Made by a program: the position numbers and the translations under genes
In this document: positions 35,486 through 44,201 of the stretch, piece by piece
Layout: every line of letters begins with the position of its first letter
Numbering within the stretch: the stretch's first letter is position 1
Assembly (NCBI GenBank): GCA_964500225.1
Contig: CAZCOA010000010.1
Coordinates: 9,242 to 73,241 of the forward strand
Source: JAAYDY01 sp964500225
GTDB lineage: Bacteria > Planctomycetota > Phycisphaerae > FEN-1346 > JAACEH01
Length of the DNA: 64,000 nt
Reading direction: 5' to 3'
Notes under the pieces: model-generated
What the model saw: only the letters and a program-made list of their open reading frames with translations
Database searches by the model: none
What the model was told of the DNA's origin: nothing

Positions 35486-38227
35486 ATGAATGCAAACAAC
35501 CGAGCCGTTGAAACCCTGATGGACATTGTCACCAAGCAACTGGAACAGACCGAACCGGCCGACCTCCAGGCCCTGGTGACACTCGGCGAGGAATGTGTCG
35601 CGCTGGCTCGGGCCATGGACGAGAACGCTGCCCTGGCGCCGCTGGCCGTTTATGTGCGCGCCGTCGCCGTGGTGGCTGAACGCATTGTCCTACGCGACGT
35701 GGCCGATGCCGGCGCCGCCATGGCCACTGTTCGGGAAGCTCTTCAGTGGGCCAAGGCGATGGTGACGGCAGCCTCTCAAAATCAGCCCGTTTCAGCTCCA
35801 GCGGCTAGCCTGCTCGATACGCTAAAACGTGATAGCGGTTGCGCGGAGCTCAATGCCGAATCCTTGGCCGGGGCGGGGACACTCCTTCAGGAAAGCTGCG
35901 CGGAACCCATCTGCGACAAAACCGAGCCCGCTGCTGCGTGCAACGCAACCGCCGGCAGCAGCCCCGAGAAGGTCCGCGATACGCTGAACGACGTGGCCAT
36001 GGAACTGTCCACCATGACGCCGGGGGATGCAGACGCCCTCGTCCGCGTGCGGCAGCATGTGGCCGCACTGGCCGACGTGGACGGGCTGCCTGCAGCGGCT
36101 TCCGCCGTGCTGGACCAGGTTGTCGCTCGGCTGGACGCCGCCGCCGCAACTAAGGGCGACGACCAGCTCATCGTCGAACTGGGTGCGATGTTCGAGACAT
36201 TGCAGGACGCGCTGGATATGGTGGCGTCCGCGCCGACTCCGGCCGTACCGACGCCCAAGGCCGCCGTGCCGGCTCAGCCCGATTCCAAAGCCTCGCAACC
36301 TGCGGCGGCGACCAAGCCAAGTGCCGCCGACGCGAAGTCCCCAAGCGACCGGGTGCATAACCTGCTGGAGGCGGCCGCCGGCGAGGTGGCCGCGGCCCTG
36401 GCCAACGATTCCCAACTCATCGCCGACTTCGTCACCGAAAGCCTCGACCACATCGAAAACAGCGAGGCGGCCCTGCTGCAACTCGAGGAGAACCCCTCGG
36501 ACAGTGAATCGCTTAATGCCGTCTTCCGGGCATTCCACACGATCAAGGGAACCTCCGGGTTCCTTGGCATGACGGCCGTTCAGGAATTGGCCCATCGTGC
36601 CGAAACGCTGCTGGACCGGGCCAGAACCGGCAAGATCGTGCTGACCGGCGGCTACGCGGACCTGATCCTTGAAGCCACCGACATGATGGGCGCCACTATC
36701 CGTAGCATTCAGGGCGCCCTGGGCGGCGAGCCGTTCCGGTGCCCAGAGGGACTTGACCGCCTGCTGAACGTGCTGGCCGATCCCGAGGCGGCCGGCTACA
36801 GCGACGAAAGCACCGCAGAGTCCGATCCGCCGCGATTGGGCGACCTGCTCGTGGCCGAAGGCAAGGTCACACGCGTGGACGTCGAATTGGCCGCCGCTGA
36901 ACAGGGCGGCAGGCCCATTGGCGAAGCCCTGGTGAGGTCCAGTGCCGTCAGCACCAAGGACGTGGTCAGCGCCTTGCGCCAGCAGAAACGGATTGCGGGC
37001 AAGGATGCCGAAAGCTCGTTTGTCAAGGTGCGCCTCGAACGACTGGACAACCTCATCAATATGGTCGGTGAACTCGTCATTGCCCATGCGATGGTGGAGC
37101 AGGATGAGGCTATCCGTAGTGCCGTGGGGTCGCAGCTCAGTCGCAACGTCAACCATATGGGCAAGATCGTCCGCGAATTGCAGGACCTCAGCATGTCGCT
37201 GCGGATGGTGCCGTTGAAGTCCACGTTCCAGAAAATGGCCCGGCTGGTCCGCGACCTGAGCAACAAGAGCCACAAGAAAGTGCGGTTCGTGACCGCCGGC
37301 GAAGACACCGAGATCGACCGCAACATGGTCGAGGTCATCAACGATCCGCTGGTGCACATGGTGCGCAACGCCGTGGACCACGGGGTCGAATCGGTCGATG
37401 AACGCGTGGCTGCGGGCAAGGATCCGGAAGGCACCGTGACCTTGCAGGCGTACCATGCCGCCGGCAGCGTGGTGATCGACCTGGTGGACGACGGCAAGGG
37501 ACTGGACCGGCAGAAGATCATCGAGAAAGCCATCAGCCGCGGCATCATTGAGTCCGATGCCGGAATGACCGAGGCAGACGTGTTCGACCTGATCTTCCGT
37601 CCCGGGTTCTCGACGAAGGACCAGGTCAGTGAGATCTCCGGCCGCGGCGTGGGCATGGACGTCGTCAAGCGCGGGGTGGAAGCCCTTCGTGGACGCATCG
37701 AGGTGTCGTCGGTCCAGGGCAAGGGATCCACGTTCAGCATGCGCCTGCCCCTGACGCTGGCCATCATCGACGGTATGGTGATCCGCGTCGGAAAGCAGCG
37801 GTACATCATTCCGACGGCTAATATCAAGACCACCTTCAAGCCCGAGCCGGACGCGATATCGAACGTGACGGACCGCGGCGAGATGGTGGTGTTCCACGGT
37901 GAGTTGTTGCCGGTGTTCCGCCTTCACCATTTGTTCGACATTCCGGACGCCGTCACGGAACCATCCCAGGGATTGCTGGTCGTCGTGGAAGACGACGGCC
38001 GGCCTGTGGCGGTGCTTGTGGATACGCTGCTCGGACAGCAGCAGGTGGTGGTCAAGTCGCTGTCCGACGGGCTGGGCGAGGTTAAAGGCATCTCCGGCGG
38101 CGCCATCATGGGCGACGGCAGCGTCGGACTGATCATTGACGTGCAGACCATGGTGGCCCAAGCGCGGAGCATGAATCAATCGTGGCGAGCCGCCCCCGTT
38201 GAGGAACTGGCGGCGGTTGCGCAGTAG
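35486..38227 (+). CDS. cheA: Chemotaxis histidine kinase CheA with atypical N-terminal and linker regions
   Basis: 913 aa, longer than the usual 650-750. Two helical modules of about 85 residues (about 1-110 and 160-255) resemble each other and may be degenerate HPt-like units. The true HPt has FHTIKGTSGFL with the phosphoacceptor His351. Residues about 450-500 hold two RLGxxLxxxG-like repeats in place of a normal P2 domain. The dimerisation helix pair (VRLERLDNLINMVGELV, about 512), the N box HMVRNAVDHGVE, DDGKGLD, GRGVGMDVV and a C-terminal CheW-like domain follow. Start ATG 35486 has GGAAG upstream. Confidence 0.95.
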   Translation: MNANNRAVETLMDIVTKQLEQTEPADLQALVTLGEECVALARAMDENAALAPLAVYVRAVAVVAERIVLRDVADAGAAMATVREALQWAKAMVTAASQNQPVSAPAASLLDTLKRDSGCAELNAESLAGAGTLLQESCAEPICDKTEPAAACNATAGSSPEKVRDTLNDVAMELSTMTPGDADALVRVRQHVAALADVDGLPAAASAVLDQVVARLDAAAATKGDDQLIVELGAMFETLQDALDMVASAPTPAVPTPKAAVPAQPDSKASQPAAATKPSAADAKSPSDRVHNLLEAAAGEVAAALANDSQLIADFVTESLDHIENSEAALLQLEENPSDSESLNAVFRAFHTIKGTSGFLGMTAVQELAHRAETLLDRARTGKIVLTGGYADLILEATDMMGATIRSIQGALGGEPFRCPEGLDRLLNVLADPEAAGYSDESTAESDPPRLGDLLVAEGKVTRVDVELAAAEQGGRPIGEALVRSSAVSTKDVVSALRQQKRIAGKDAESSFVKVRLERLDNLINMVGELVIAHAMVEQDEAIRSAVGSQLSRNVNHMGKIVRELQDLSMSLRMVPLKSTFQKMARLVRDLSNKSHKKVRFVTAGEDTEIDRNMVEVINDPLVHMVRNAVDHGVESVDERVAAGKDPEGTVTLQAYHAAGSVVIDLVDDGKGLDRQKIIEKAISRGIIESDAGMTEADVFDLIFRPGFSTKDQVSEISGRGVGMDVVKRGVEALRGRIEVSSVQGKGSTFSMRLPLTLAIIDGMVIRVGKQRYIIPTANIKTTFKPEPDAISNVTDRGEMVVFHGELLPVFRLHHLFDIPDAVTEPSQGLLVVVEDDGRPVAVLVDTLLGQQQVVVKSLSDGLGEVKGISGGAIMGDGSVGLIIDVQTMVAQARSMNQSWRAAPVEELAAVAQ

Positions 38228-38280
38228 TCCATCAGGGGGAGCCGGCGTGCGAGGAAACGACTGTTTCAGGAGGATGAACG

Positions 38281-38805
38281 ATGGCAAGTGATCAGAGTGC
38301 AGCTGTAGCCGATGTGGCCGCCGCCAAGGCGGGAAAGTATCTGACCTTCTTCCTCGGTGATCAGGAGTATGGCGTCGAGATTCTGAAGGTCCGTGAGATC
38401 ATCGGCATGGTGCGTATTACCCCGGTGCCGCGCACCCCGGCGTTTGTCGAGGGCGTGATCAACCTGCGCGGTAAGGTCATTCCGGTGATCGACCTGCGGC
38501 AGAAGTTCGACATGGCCCCCGTGGAACGCAACGAGGAGACCTGCATCATCGTCGTGGACGTCCAGGGGATCGAGATGGGCATCATCGTCGACAAGGTGTC
38601 CGAGGTCCAGGACATCGCCGGCGAAGACATCGAGGAAACGCCCGATTTCGGGCAGACCGTGGACACGGACTTTATCCTCGGCATCGCCAAGAGCGAAGGC
38701 CAGGTTACCGTCCTGCTGGATATCTGTCGGGTTCTCTCGACCGAGCAGATAGCCACGGTGGCCGGTATCGGCGACAACAAGACCGACAACGGCGAGAACG
38801 CCTGA
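38281..38805 (+). CDS. cheW: Chemotaxis coupling protein CheW
   Basis: 174 aa. The CheW fold spans nearly the whole protein: FFLGDQEYGVEILKVREII, VPRTPAFVEGVINLRGKVIPVIDLR and GIIVDKVSEVQDI are typical. It links receptors to CheA. AGGAGG seven bases before the ATG gives a strong start. It follows cheA by 53 bp and is separated from cheR by 186 bases that include a strong stem-loop. Confidence 0.97.
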   Translation: MASDQSAAVADVAAAKAGKYLTFFLGDQEYGVEILKVREIIGMVRITPVPRTPAFVEGVINLRGKVIPVIDLRQKFDMAPVERNEETCIIVVDVQGIEMGIIVDKVSEVQDIAGEDIEETPDFGQTVDTDFILGIAKSEGQVTVLLDICRVLSTEQIATVAGIGDNKTDNGENA

Positions 38806-38818
38806 TGCCGGACCCTGC

Positions 38819-38857
38819 CGTCCGCACCGGGCGTCCAAGTCCGCTCCGGTGCGGACG
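38819..38857 (+). repeat. 12 bp inverted repeat between cheW and cheR
   Basis: Arms at 38819-38830 and 38846-38857 are perfectly complementary, with a 15-nt loop. No T tract follows, so it is not a normal terminator. It may stabilise the upstream cheA-cheW mRNA, slow readthrough, or bind a protein. Confidence 0.55.
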
Positions 38858-38991
38858 ATCGCGGGAGGACATGACGTGCTCCGTGACGGCGTTTCCTCTG
38901 CGCTGGCTTGCCCGAGGCGACCGGCTGCCTGGGAAGACCCCGAGCGGGCACGACCAAGGATCGGAAAACCAGACGACTGGGGATGCAGCCG

Positions 38992-39834
38992 ATGGCAGGG
39001 ACGTGTGTCGCGCATTTCGAGCTCAGCGAGAAGGAGTTCCAGCGAATCAGCCGCATGGTCGGCGAACTGGCCGGCATCAATCTGCACGACGGCAAGCGCG
39101 AGCTGGTCAAGGCGAGGCTGGGCAAACGGCTCCGCCTTCTTGGCCTGTCCAGCTACACCGAGTACATGAAGTACGTCGAGGAAGACGCCAGCGGTGTTGA
39201 GCTGGCCAACATGCTGGATGCCCTGAGCACGAACCTGACGTACTTCTTCCGCGAGTCGCAGCACCTGGATTACCTGAGCAAGGATATCCTGCCGCAAATG
39301 ATTGCGGCAGCCGGTCGCGGGCCGAAGAAGCTCCGCGTCTGGAGTGCCGGTTGCAGCAGCGGCGAGGAGCCCTATTCCATCGCCGTCGTGCTGATGGAGA
39401 CGTTGCCGGATCCGTCCCGTTGGGACGTGAAGATTCTGGCTACGGACATCAGCGGCCAGGTGCTCGCCAAGGCGCGTCAGGGCGTCTATGAGGAAGCCCG
39501 TTTTCGCGATATGCCTGCTGCGATACGCGGTCGCTATTTCGAACTGGCCGACTCCGGGCCGCCCAAGCGGTTTCGCGTCTGCGACCAGCTCAGGAAGATG
39601 GTTCATTTTGCACGGCTGAACCTGATGGAGCCATGGCCCATGCGAGGGCCGTTCGACATCATCTTCTGCCGCAACGTGATGATCTACTTCGACAAGCCCA
39701 CCCAGGAGCGCATCATCCATCGGTTTACTGATATTCTGTCGCCGGGAGGGGTCCTGTTCATTGGCCACTCCGAAAGTCTGTCTGGTATCCAGCACAAGCT
39801 GCGGCAGGTCTATCCGACTGTGTACCGGACATGA
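38992..39834 (+). CDS. cheR: Chemoreceptor glutamate methyltransferase CheR
   Basis: 280 aa. An N-terminal helical domain (about 1-80) precedes the SAM-dependent methyltransferase domain with VWSAGCSSGEEPYSIA (about residue 115), ILATDISGQVLAKAR and IIFCRNVMIYF. NLTYFFRE is the family signature before the SAM site. It methylates receptor glutamates. ATG at 38992 has GGGGA eight bases upstream; 38983 is an alternative. No C-terminal pentapeptide-binding or TPR extension is present. Its stop overlaps the cheD start (ATGA). Confidence 0.95.
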   Translation: MAGTCVAHFELSEKEFQRISRMVGELAGINLHDGKRELVKARLGKRLRLLGLSSYTEYMKYVEEDASGVELANMLDALSTNLTYFFRESQHLDYLSKDILPQMIAAAGRGPKKLRVWSAGCSSGEEPYSIAVVLMETLPDPSRWDVKILATDISGQVLAKARQGVYEEARFRDMPAAIRGRYFELADSGPPKRFRVCDQLRKMVHFARLNLMEPWPMRGPFDIIFCRNVMIYFDKPTQERIIHRFTDILSPGGVLFIGHSESLSGIQHKLRQVYPTVYRT

Positions 39835-40382
39835 GTGAGCCGTTGTTCTTCGGCGCCGCATCGTGGAATCGCGAGGCCGGCTGTGGAGACGAGCAGGTGA
39901 GGCACACGGTATCTGTCGCCGACATGAAGCTGACGACGAGCAAGGAGGATCTGTTGATCACCCACTCGCTCGGCAGTTGCCTGGGCGTCATCGTCTATGA
40001 TGCGGTCGCGTCGGTCGGGGCGCTGCTGCACGTCATGCTGCCGCTCTCGACGATCAACCCCGAAAAGGCCGTGGACAACCCCTATATGTTCGTTGATACA
40101 GGAGTCCCGCGGTTGCTGAACGAGTGTTACAAGATGGGCGCCAAAAAAGGCAGCCTCGTCGTCAAGGTGGCCGGCGGTGCGAAGATCGGCGCTGCGGCTC
40201 AGAGCGGCGACTTCTTTGCCATCGGCAGCCGCAACGTCACCGTCTTTCGCAAAATCCTCTGGAAGAACGGCCTCATGTGCAAGGCTGCCGACGTCGGCGG
40301 CACGAGGCCCAGAACGATGTCGCTTGACATGAACACCGGCGAAGTGCTGATTCGATCGGATGGGCAGGTGACTGTGCTTTAG
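39831..40382 (+). CDS. cheD: Chemoreceptor glutamine deamidase CheD
   Basis: 183 aa. THSLGSCLGVIVYD contains the catalytic Cys, and GALLHVMLP the catalytic His. KVAGGAKI and NVTVFRKILW are also conserved. CheD deamidates receptor glutamines and can work with CheC/CheX proteins, two of which are encoded in this locus. It is translationally coupled to cheR by a four-base overlap. Confidence 0.95.
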   Translation: MSEPLFFGAASWNREAGCGDEQVRHTVSVADMKLTTSKEDLLITHSLGSCLGVIVYDAVASVGALLHVMLPLSTINPEKAVDNPYMFVDTGVPRLLNECYKMGAKKGSLVVKVAGGAKIGAAAQSGDFFAIGSRNVTVFRKILWKNGLMCKAADVGGTRPRTMSLDMNTGEVLIRSDGQVTVL

Positions 40383-40424
40383 CTGTTGCAGAAGTGGCCA
40401 GGGTGCATACAAGGAGTCTATGCC

Positions 40425-40817
40425 ATGTCGCTCAATGTCCTTGTGGTTGACGACAGCGCGGTGATGCGGTCGATGATCATCCGAACGCTCGAAATGGCGG
40501 GCGTGGACATCGGTCAGGTGTTTCAGGCCTCCAACGGCGAGGAAGCCCTCCGGCAACTCGACGCCAACTGGATCGACCTGGCGCTGGTGGACATCAACAT
40601 GCCCGTGATGAACGGCGAGCAACTTATCGAAGAGGTCCGACGGCGCAGCGCCATTGCCGACCTGCCCATCATCGTCGTCTCGACCGAAGGCAGCCAGACC
40701 CGCATCGAGCGGTTGCAGCAGAAGGGGGCCAAGTTCATCCACAAACCATTCACCCCCGAGACCATCGGCCAGATTGTCGAGGGCGTGACGGAGGTGGCCA
40801 ATGACAACCAGGTATGA
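40425..40817 (+). CDS. cheY: CheY-like single-domain response regulator (plus arm)
   Basis: 130 aa, receiver only. LVVDDSAVMRSM contains the acidic pair, LALVDINMPVMNG the phosphoacceptor Asp, VVSTEGS the switch residues and FIHKPFTPE the Lys. AAGGAG lies eight bases before the ATG. It differs clearly from the minus-arm CheY, so the locus supplies two CheA outputs. Its last 17 bases overlap the start of the downstream cheX-like gene. Confidence 0.93.
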   Translation: MSLNVLVVDDSAVMRSMIIRTLEMAGVDIGQVFQASNGEEALRQLDANWIDLALVDINMPVMNGEQLIEEVRRRSAIADLPIIVVSTEGSQTRIERLQQKGAKFIHKPFTPETIGQIVEGVTEVANDNQV

Positions 40818-41250
40818 CCAGTTGCTCCAAGATGTCGCCGCCGAGGCCTTCAGCACGCTCGGGTTCATGTTCCCGATGGACGAGGGCGACGGCACCGAGG
40901 CCGGGCCGCTGGCCGACCCCGTCGTCGCCGAGGTGTGTTTCAGCGGACCGCAGTCCGGGACGCTCAAGGTGGCTGTCGAGCCTCAGTTGCCGGCCGTCCT
41001 GGCAACCAATATGACCGGCGCCGACGATCAGGCGCCGCCCGAGCAGCAGCTCGACGCCTTCAAGGAAATGGCCAACGTGATCTGCGGCAACATCCTGCCG
41101 CGGATTGCCGGTCAAAAGGCCGTCTTCGACGTGCACCCTCCGGAAATCTGCCGACAGGGTGATGCGGAGTCGAACGGCCGGTGCGTCGCCCGTGCCGGAT
41201 TGCTTCTGGACGGCGGCCGCGTCGAAGTGTCCTTGTTTTTGAATGCCTGA
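40801..41250 (+). CDS. CheX-like CheY-P phosphatase (plus arm)
   Basis: 149 aa. The segment FKEMANVICGNILPRI carries an E-x2-N pair in the CheC/CheX position, with a strand-rich flank (VAEVCFSGPQSGTLKVAV). It is shorter and more diverged than the minus-arm CheX. The start lies inside the end of cheY (17-base overlap), so the phosphatase is translationally coupled to its likely substrate. Assignment to CheX rather than CheC is by general layout, so moderate. Confidence 0.78.
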   Translation: MTTRYDQLLQDVAAEAFSTLGFMFPMDEGDGTEAGPLADPVVAEVCFSGPQSGTLKVAVEPQLPAVLATNMTGADDQAPPEQQLDAFKEMANVICGNILPRIAGQKAVFDVHPPEICRQGDAESNGRCVARAGLLLDGGRVEVSLFLNA

Positions 41251-41314
41251 TTCCGGCTCGTTCCAGCCTCGGGGGGGCAAGCGTGGCGGTTGATGACATG
41301 GAAGAGAGGGTGCC

Positions 41315-42382
41315 ATGATCCGCGTCCTGGTGGTTGACGACTCGGCGGTTGTACGGAAGATCCTCACCGAGGAGCTTTCGAAGCACAAGGACATCGAAGT
41401 GGTCGGGACCGCGGTCGATCCGTACGTGGCCCGCGACAAGATCGTGTCGCTCAAGCCCGACGTTATCACGCTTGATTTGGAAATGCCCAGGATGAACGGT
41501 CTGACGTTCCTGGCGAAGCTCATGAAGTACCGGCCCATGCCGGTCGTCGTCATCAGTTCGCTGACGCCCAAGGGCAGTCAGACCGCCATGCAGGCGCTGG
41601 AACTCGGCGCCGTCGAAGTCATCGGCAAGCCCGGATCGGCCTACACCGTCGGCACCGTTGTGCGCCAGGTGGCCAACGCCATCCGCGCCGCCTCGTTGGC
41701 TCGCTTCGACAAGCCCCAGGCCGTCGCCGAGGATGCCTCGGCCGCTGCTTCCGCCGAGCCGCTGCCCGTCCTGCGGACCACGCACAGCATCTTGGCCATC
41801 GGCGCCTCGACCGGCGGCACCGAGGCCATCAAGGCCGTACTCACCCAACTGCCCGTCACCACCCCCGGCACGGTCATTGTGCAGCACATGCCCGAGCATT
41901 TCACGTCGGCCTTTGCCGAACGGCTCAACGGCATCTGCGCCATGGAAGTCCGCGAGGCCCGCGACGGCGACGTCCTATCGCCGGGGCTGGCCTTGTTGGC
42001 CCCCGGCAACCAGCACATGGTGCTGTATCGCAGCGGCGCCAGCTACGGTGTGCGGCTCAACAAGGGGCCGCAGGTGCACTACCAGCGGCCCAGCGTGGAC
42101 GTGCTTTTTCACAGCGTCGCACAGCACGCCGGCCCGAATGCCGTCGGGTGTATCCTGACCGGTATGGGCGCCGACGGGGCCAAGGGGCTCAAGATGATGC
42201 GCGATGCCGGGGCGCACACCGTGGCGCAGGACGAGGCCAGTTGCGTCGTCTTCGGCATGCCGCGCGAAGCCATCGCTTTGGGGGCTGCCTGCGAGGTCGC
42301 GCCGCTCAACGCCATTGCCCAGCGGCTCCTGAGGGCCCTGAAGCTACGGCAGCCCGCCGAGGCCGCTGCCGCTCCGGCCTGA
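41315..42382 (+). CDS. cheB: Protein-glutamate methylesterase CheB
   Basis: 355 aa. N-terminal receiver domain (VLVVDDSAVVRKIL, VITLDLEMPRMNG, GKPGSA) joined by an Ala-rich linker (about 135-155) to the methylesterase domain. The catalytic Ser is in IGASTGGTEAI, the His in IVQHMPEHFT and the Asp in LTGMGADGAKG. It removes methyl groups from receptors and responds to CheA. It is the last gene of the plus arm; a terminator-like hairpin follows at 42451-42499. Confidence 0.96.
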   Translation: MIRVLVVDDSAVVRKILTEELSKHKDIEVVGTAVDPYVARDKIVSLKPDVITLDLEMPRMNGLTFLAKLMKYRPMPVVVISSLTPKGSQTAMQALELGAVEVIGKPGSAYTVGTVVRQVANAIRAASLARFDKPQAVAEDASAAASAEPLPVLRTTHSILAIGASTGGTEAIKAVLTQLPVTTPGTVIVQHMPEHFTSAFAERLNGICAMEVREARDGDVLSPGLALLAPGNQHMVLYRSGASYGVRLNKGPQVHYQRPSVDVLFHSVAQHAGPNAVGCILTGMGADGAKGLKMMRDAGAHTVAQDEASCVVFGMPREAIALGAACEVAPLNAIAQRLLRALKLRQPAEAAAAPA

Positions 42383-42450
42383 ACCATACGCGTCGCAAAC
42401 GCAGCCTTCGAAAAGTGGTCCACCGCCACAGATGCCGCATAGCGTAACCA

Positions 42451-42499
42451 AGGGCGCCCCACGTTGGCCGCGCTGCCGACCGCCAACGCAAGACGCCCT
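42451..42499. terminator. Two-part hairpin between convergent cheB and isomerase genes
   Basis: Outer stem AGGGCG (42451-42456)/CGCCCT (42494-42499) and inner stem CGTTGGC (42462-42468)/GCCAACG (42482-42488) are separated by symmetric 5-nt internal loops. No T tract follows on either strand, so termination is uncertain. Confidence 0.4.
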
Positions 42500-42533
42500 G
42501 GCTGTACCCCTTACTGAAGCCGCGGACAGTCTC

Positions 42534-43307
42534 CTACAGATTGATCATCTTCTTGACGGCCTTGCGGCTCGACGCGATGCATTCCGCCGCCTGGCGATCG
42601 TGGTCCGGTACGTCTTGTTCCACGACAATCCACCTTGCCGGCGATTTGTCCATTGCCTTGAAAATCGCCGGAAAGTCCAAAACGCCTTCTCCCACGGGAG
42701 CGAACGACCGCTTGCCGACCTCCTCCAAATACGAGTCCTTGGCGTGGAGTATCCGCAGCCGAGACGCGTACTTGGCTACGAAGGCGGCCGGGTCCAACTG
42801 ACCGTCACGCACCCAGTAGGTGTCGATGCAGAGTTTCACCAGCTTCGGATCCGTCTGTGCGTACAGATATTCCAACGGCAGCGAACCGTCCTGTGCCGGC
42901 TTCAGCTCCCAACTATGGTTGTGGTAGCTCAACACAAGCCCCGCCTCATTGCATCGCCGACCCGCCTCGTTGTACTCGTCGGCGCACCTCTTATATACAT
43001 CCAGCGGCTTGTCGATGGTGCGAAGATCCGAAATCGGCACATCCGTCCCGCCCGTCTCGCCCAGCCAGTCAATCACCTTGCCCAGGTCGCTCAGCGGAGT
43101 CGGTCCGCCAAAGTGGGCTCCCACATGCACCAGTCCGCGGTCGTCGAGCATCTTCTTGAACTCTTTGCCCGACACCTGGTCCGCCAGGTACCCCGTCTCC
43201 ACGCCCTGGTACCCGGCAGCCGCCACGTCGTCCAAAACGCCGGCCAGGTCCTCTTTGGTTCGCTTGCCAAAGATAATCAACTGCACTGCCACGGTTTGCT
43301 TCGCCAT
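42534..43307 (-). CDS. Sugar phosphate isomerase/epimerase (xylose isomerase-like TIM barrel)
   Basis: 257 aa. The fold is recognisable from AAAGYQGVETGYL, LSYHNHSWEL (metal ligand region), KLCIDTYWVRDG (the DTxW strand), ILHAKDSYLE and a C-terminal WIVVEQD. Such proteins bind a divalent metal and isomerise sugars or inosose derivatives; the substrate is unknown. No signal peptide. AAAGGT precedes the ATG by about eight bases. It has a probable promoter within the 188-base gap upstream. Confidence 0.82.
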   Translation of the reverse strand: MAKQTVAVQLIIFGKRTKEDLAGVLDDVAAAGYQGVETGYLADQVSGKEFKKMLDDRGLVHVGAHFGGPTPLSDLGKVIDWLGETGGTDVPISDLRTIDKPLDVYKRCADEYNEAGRRCNEAGLVLSYHNHSWELKPAQDGSLPLEYLYAQTDPKLVKLCIDTYWVRDGQLDPAAFVAKYASRLRILHAKDSYLEEVGKRSFAPVGEGVLDFPAIFKAMDKSPARWIVVEQDVPDHDRQAAECIASSRKAVKKMINL

Positions 43308-43397
43308 CCCTGATGACCTTTCAAGATTGTTCCCCCGGAAGAGGGAGACTACGAAATCCGACTACGTTTGGCCCACACGGCCAATCCGATGTTCGGA

Positions 43398-43426
43398 AGT
43401 CTAGCCTTCAACGCTCCAAAGCTCAA
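43398..43426 (-). promoter_or_regulatory. Candidate promoter of the isomerase gene
   Basis: Minus strand TTGAGC (43421-43426), 17 bp spacer, TAGACT (43398-43403), about 90 nt before the start. Confidence 0.45.
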
Positions 43427-43495
43427 GAGGTGCCGGGGATTGTGCGGAACCAATGGAGCCTCTCAATCGAACAAGGGATCCCCCTCGCGGAACGT

Positions 43496-44170
43496 TCATG
43501 TCGGTTCGCGCGGCTCCCCAGGTTCCAGGAAACGCTCCAACGGGCAACCACGGCACGACGGCTCACGTTTGCGACAATGCAGCTTCCCCACCCGTACCAG
43601 CAGACCGTGGTATTCATTGAACAACGCCACGTCCGGTTCAAATGCTCCGGCGAACGTCTCCTGGAGCAGATCGTAGTTGCACTCCTGGTCCACGATGCCA
43701 TGCCGGAACGCGATCCGCAGCGTGTAGGCGTCCACCACAAACACAGGCCGTCCGGCGGCATAGAGCAGAATCGAGTCCGCGGTTTCCGGACCAATTCCAC
43801 TGATGCCGAGCACCTCCTGACGCAACCGTTCCGTTGGCAATTCGAACAGTCGCTCAAGCGACCCGCCGTAGCGGTTGACCACCAGGTCGAGGAAGTTCCG
43901 CAGCCGGCGGGCCTTCAGCCGGTAGTAGCCGGCCGGCCGGATCAACTCCGCCAGTTCTTCCGGCGGCAGAGCCCACAGGGCCTCCGGCGACAGGGCGTTG
44001 GCGTACTTCAGGTTTGCAATCGCACGCTCTACGTTGCTCCAATTGGTGTTCTGTGTCAGAATCGCCCCGACACACACTTCAAACGGAGTGGACGCCGGCC
44101 ACCAGTGCTGCGGCCCATAGCACGCCATCAACGCTTCGTAGAACGCACGTATCTTCTCGTTGGAGGTCAC
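43496..44170 (-). CDS. HhH-GPD DNA glycosylase (MagIII/EndoIII-like)
   Basis: 224 aa. The N-terminal PFEVCVGAILTQNTNWSNVE is typical of the EndoIII superfamily. The helix-hairpin-helix reads GISGIGPETADSILLYA and is followed by VVDAYTLRI with the catalytic Asp. The Lys of bifunctional EndoIII is Glu here, so monofunctional base excision without AP lyase activity is likely, as in MagIII 3-methyladenine glycosylases. The C-terminus has C-x6-C-x2-C but lacks the fourth Cys of the EndoIII 4Fe-4S loop. The start at 44170 is GTG with a distant SD and could be later. It lies 31 bp after the URO-D-like gene. Confidence 0.85.
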   Translation of the reverse strand: MTSNEKIRAFYEALMACYGPQHWWPASTPFEVCVGAILTQNTNWSNVERAIANLKYANALSPEALWALPPEELAELIRPAGYYRLKARRLRNFLDLVVNRYGGSLERLFELPTERLRQEVLGISGIGPETADSILLYAAGRPVFVVDAYTLRIAFRHGIVDQECNYDLLQETFAGAFEPDVALFNEYHGLLVRVGKLHCRKREPSCRGCPLERFLEPGEPREPT

Positions 44171-44201
44171 GGCTCGTTCAGGCTCCCCCGGGGTACGGCA
44201 T

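Noticed and set aside
35822..38287. An 821-codon minus-strand open frame
   Set aside because: Antisense to cheA, rich in His and Gln as expected from complementing a GC-rich gene; no motif or start signal.
38869..39200. Small plus-strand ORF beginning near GGGAGGACATG between cheW and cheR
   Set aside because: It runs out of frame into cheR, has no hydrophobic or conserved features, and its composition matches an alternative frame of cheR.
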